A DNA stretch of 28,248 nt from a virus. Where the stretch lies: positions 1 to 28,248 of IMG/VR virus record IMGVR_UViG_3300044733_004998. The stretch is one strand, 5' to 3'. A model generated the notes under the pieces. That model had not been told where the DNA came from and ran no database searches. It worked only from the letters and a program-made list of their open reading frames with translations. Shown one piece after another: positions 26,188 to 28,248 of the stretch (within the stretch, counting starts at the first letter, position 1; each line of letters opens with the position of its first letter). The position numbers were made by a program, and so were the translations under genes.

Positions 26188-26913
26188 ATGCCTGCAACCG
26201 TTACCCTTGCGCTCCCGGACGGCGCCACGATCGACGCGCCGGCTCGTTGGCGCGGTCGCGCGCTTGCCGTGCATGCGCCGGTTAATCACGTACGCGACGG
26301 CAAGCAAACGCGCGGCCTATGGGTCATCTCCGGCCACGTGCACGGATTGATGGCCGGAACGTTCCGCGGACCATTGCGCGACGCGATCGCGCTTGCGCGC
26401 TTGTGGGATGACGCGTTCGCGGCCGCGTTGCCGGCGTCGCGCGTTTCGGCGCCGTCGCTTGCGCAATGGGAGCATGCGCGCCAATGGTCGTTGCAAGTAA
26501 CCGGCGCCGAACCGGCGACCGGTCCCGGACCGTCGGCCGATGCAATCCGCATGCGCGAACGCGTCGCGGCCGTCGACGGTGACGGTGCCGAGCAGTTCCC
26601 GGCAACGCCAACGATGACGCCGGCCGGTCCCGGTCGCGTTCGATTCGCGCGCCGCTTAAACAACGGCCGCGAACGCTTGCGCAATCCCGAAACCGGCAAA
26701 GCTTTACGGATGGACGGCGACGTCGCGGCGTTTAAGGGTCCGGACCCGTTAACGCCGGTGTTTCGCTTGCTGTGGCGCGGCCAATGGGTCGACGTTCCAA
26801 CAACGGCCGAGCTTATGGAGTGGAGTCTTGACGGCGTCGCCGAAACGCCGGACGGGTCGCGCGTTGAGCCTGACGCGCCGGATTCGTGGCTGAGCTTGCT
26901 TGGCATTGTCTAA
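26188..26913 (+). CDS. Cassette gene 3: hypothetical protein
   Basis: A 241-residue protein. The N-terminal half has TRGLWVISGHVHGLMAGTFRG and AIALARLWDDAFAAALP, a strand-turn-helix unit. The middle (105-150) is a Pro/Gly/Ala linker, and the C-terminal part has a basic strand region (RVRFARRLNNGRERL) and FRLLWRGQWVDVPTTAELMEWSLDG. It might be a two-domain protein with a flexible joint. No catalytic motif is recognised. ATG 26188 follows TTACCGCTT by 6 nt and lies 4 bp after the previous stop. Its codon use matches its cassette neighbours. Confidence 0.6.
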   Translation: MPATVTLALPDGATIDAPARWRGRALAVHAPVNHVRDGKQTRGLWVISGHVHGLMAGTFRGPLRDAIALARLWDDAFAAALPASRVSAPSLAQWEHARQWSLQVTGAEPATGPGPSADAIRMRERVAAVDGDGAEQFPATPTMTPAGPGRVRFARRLNNGRERLRNPETGKALRMDGDVAAFKGPDPLTPVFRLLWRGQWVDVPTTAELMEWSLDGVAETPDGSRVEPDAPDSWLSLLGIV

Positions 26914-26937
26914 AACCCTTACCGCTTACCTAAAACC

Positions 26938-27999
26938 ATGCGCACAAACGCACCGCATCGCTTGCCGGCCGACGTTGCCGGCATGCTTGAAACGTTCGAA
27001 CTGACCTTAGGTTCGTTGCTAACAACAACGTCCGCTAAGGCCGTGCACACGGCCGCCGGCGGAACGTATAACGCCATGCACTACGCGTTACCGCAACGCC
27101 AATTAGCACGCGCGATCGATCCGCGAACCGTTGCGAGCATCGCGCCGCGCGGTTACTTGCCGGAACTGGCGGCGCTTGCGGAACGTACCGGGACCGCCGA
27201 ACTGGCGCGCCGTCACAACGGGTGCATGCATGCAACCGCCGGATGCATTGCAGGCTGCCTAGCAAGCGCCGGCCATGGCGGATTGTCGACGGACGTTGCC
27301 GCGTGTCGCGGACGGCGAACGCTTGCCATGGTCGCCGATCCGGTTACGTATACGCGCGCCATGGTTTATGCGATCGCGGCCGAACTGGCGCGTGCGGAAC
27401 GTCTTGGCATGCCGTGCGCCGTGCGGACGTGCGGAACTGACGAAACGTTCTGGGCCGGACGCGTTGCACCCATAACGCCGGCCGACGCGGTCGCAATCCG
27501 CCGGCGGTTCGGCGTCGACGTTGAAACCGGCGACGCGTTGAATCTTGCCGAAACGTTCGCGCCGATGCGCGCGCGCGGCGCCGTGCGCTTTTATGAATAC
27601 CTAAAGGCCGGCGTCGACGCGCCGACGTCGCCGCTTGCCTGGCTTGCCGCCGGTTGGCAAGACGTCACCGCATCCTTTGCAGCGGACCGGTCGACCGCTT
27701 GCCGTGATGCGATCGCGGCCGTGCGCGCCGGCTTGCGCGTTGCATTCCCGGTCCGTCTTGCGCGCGACGCGGCGCCGCTGCGATCAGTCACGATCGAAAC
27801 CTACGGCGACGCCGTTACGTTGCCGGCGGTCGACGGCGACGCGACCGGCGATGCACGTTGGAACGATCCGGCCGGTTCGGCCGTGATATTGCGGGAGAAA
27901 CGCGCACGCGGTGCGGATCGAACGATCGCGGAACGTTTCACGATCGCGGACGCGCCTACGATCAAACTAGCGGACGGCCGCCTAATTCTCACACGGTAA
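26938..27999 (+). CDS. Cassette gene 4: GP88-family protein
   Basis: A 353-residue protein matching the 'gene product 88' family of phages and plasmids. Landmarks: Cys96, Cys103 and Cys107 in the CMHATAGCIAGCLASAGHGG block, a CRGRRTL element, AVRTCGTDETFW (161-172), FYEYLKAG (218-225) and TASFAADRSTACRDAIAAVRAG (244-265), followed by VAFPVRL. In GP88 proteins these correspond to the Cys cluster, the R-x-N/C-G-T-x-D region, F-Y-DYTK and a Ser/Asn-rich turn. The function of GP88 is not established, and the Cys pattern suggests a metal site. ATG 26938 follows TTACCGCTT by 10 nt. A terminator follows 27 bp after the stop. Confidence 0.75.
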   Translation: MRTNAPHRLPADVAGMLETFELTLGSLLTTTSAKAVHTAAGGTYNAMHYALPQRQLARAIDPRTVASIAPRGYLPELAALAERTGTAELARRHNGCMHATAGCIAGCLASAGHGGLSTDVAACRGRRTLAMVADPVTYTRAMVYAIAAELARAERLGMPCAVRTCGTDETFWAGRVAPITPADAVAIRRRFGVDVETGDALNLAETFAPMRARGAVRFYEYLKAGVDAPTSPLAWLAAGWQDVTASFAADRSTACRDAIAAVRAGLRVAFPVRLARDAAPLRSVTIETYGDAVTLPAVDGDATGDARWNDPAGSAVILREKRARGADRTIAERFTIADAPTIKLADGRLILTR

Positions 28000-28025
28000 G
28001 CGTTACCGCCAAACGAAACCACAAC

Positions 28026-28052
28026 GGCGCCGCTAACAACGGCGCCTTTATT
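28026..28052 (+). terminator. Terminator of the cargo cassette
   Basis: A perfect 7-bp stem GGCGCCG/CGGCGCC (28026-28032 and 28040-28046) with a 7-nt loop is followed by TTTATT. It stands 27 bp after the stop of the GP88-family gene. Confidence 0.75.
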
Positions 28053-28054
28053 GT

Positions 28055-28085
28055 GCGCGCCAGTAGCTGACACCTACCGGCGCGC
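28055..28085. other. Long GC-rich hairpin after the terminator
   Basis: GCGCGCC (28055-28061) pairs with GGCGCGC (28079-28085). After one mismatch, GTAG (28063-28066) pairs with CTAC (28074-28077), leaving a 7-nt loop. No U-run follows except GTTTG. It could be a second terminator for either direction, a small structured RNA, or a recombination site. Confidence 0.55.
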
Positions 28086-28208
28086 GTTTGCATGCGCGGC
28101 CGTGCGCTTTGCCGGTCGCGTTTCGTTTGCATTAATTATCCTCAGAATGTAGGAAGTATTTGAAACGCCTTGCAATCGCAAACGTTGTTTATATGTTTAC
28201 ACAAACTT

Positions 28209-28232
28209 GGGTCCCTCCCGGCCCCGGGACCC
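28209..28232. other. GGGTCCC/GGGACCC hairpin near the window end
   Basis: An exact 7-bp inverted repeat (28209-28215 and 28226-28232) with a C-rich 10-nt spacer. It is not followed by a U-run, and its role is unknown. Confidence 0.45.
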
Positions 28233-28248
28233 GCGAGGTAATTCGAAT

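Larger units (their letters stand above)
28000..28248. other. Gene-free end of the window
   Basis: No gene is seen. The stretch holds the cassette terminator and hairpins at 28055-28085 and 28209-28232. Between 28130 and 28205 it is AT-richer and contains no recognised site. Confidence 0.6.

Noticed and set aside
25552-27265. Minus-strand and alternative frames in the cassette
   Set aside because: High GC content opens many frames. These are Arg/Ala-rich, lack the TTACCGCTT leader and overlap the supported genes completely.
26386-27720. HIP1 (GCGATCGC) enrichment as proof of a cyanobacterial origin of the cassette
   Set aside because: About three copies are seen in the cassette and a few elsewhere. 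In such CpG-rich DNA this is not clearly above chance.
1-28248. tRNA or rRNA genes and att cores
   Set aside because: I saw no cloverleaf-like segments and no exact repeat near the integrase that could be an attachment site.

Overview
The window looks like part of a tailed-phage (or prophage) genome of a cyanobacterium, probably a freshwater Synechococcus/Cyanobium-type host. I infer this from many short proteins whose sequence patterns I recall from cyanophages, from the scarcity of Shine-Dalgarno sites, and from the gene set: tyrosine integrase, lysozyme, dCTP deaminase, dNMP kinase, ThyX, a RecE-like nuclease, helicase, primase-helicase, a minimal NAD-dependent ligase and one structural protein. 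No terminase, portal or capsid gene is present, so this is only part of the genome. Family names come from motif reading and memory, not from searches.

Layout. 1-1275: end of an unknown gene, a zinc-ribbon protein, a terminator and the integrase. 1299-3621: a terminator, then a tightly packed run of small, partly membrane-bound proteins leading into a two-domain endolysin, i.e. a lysis module. 3628-4548: dCTP deaminase and an HNH nuclease. 4472-10279 (mostly minus strand): nucleotide metabolism (dNMP kinase, ThyX, NrdR-like ribbon), then recombination (RecE-like exonuclease and a protein with an SSB-like acidic tail). A small HTH protein points the other way at 10337. 10572-15181 (minus): a long chain of small accessory genes with 4- or 8-nt overlaps, including an AP2-HNH nuclease, a DnaQ-like exonuclease and a two-HTH protein. 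15287-18724: VRR-NUC nuclease, a second HNH, an SF2 helicase and a DUF3223-like protein. 18738-21553 (plus): ribbon-helix-helix protein and a primase-helicase. 21554-21931: a palindrome-rich, AT-rich gap that is a good origin candidate and lies next to a switch in strand composition. 21932-24507: a tail-type structural protein, minimal ligase, exported RlpA-like protein and two zinc-ribbon proteins.

24508-28248 is different in kind. A gene-free stretch of about 700 bp holds hairpins and five exact 26-bp tandem repeats with a palindromic core. It leads to a promoter and four plus-strand genes of very CpG-rich composition and odd codon use. The last gene is a GP88-family protein. All four genes carry the same TTACCGCTT element just before the start codon, and the block ends in strong hairpins. 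This looks like an acquired cargo cassette with its own control signals. It is the best candidate here for something undescribed, although an assembly join near 24.9-25.0 kb must be excluded.
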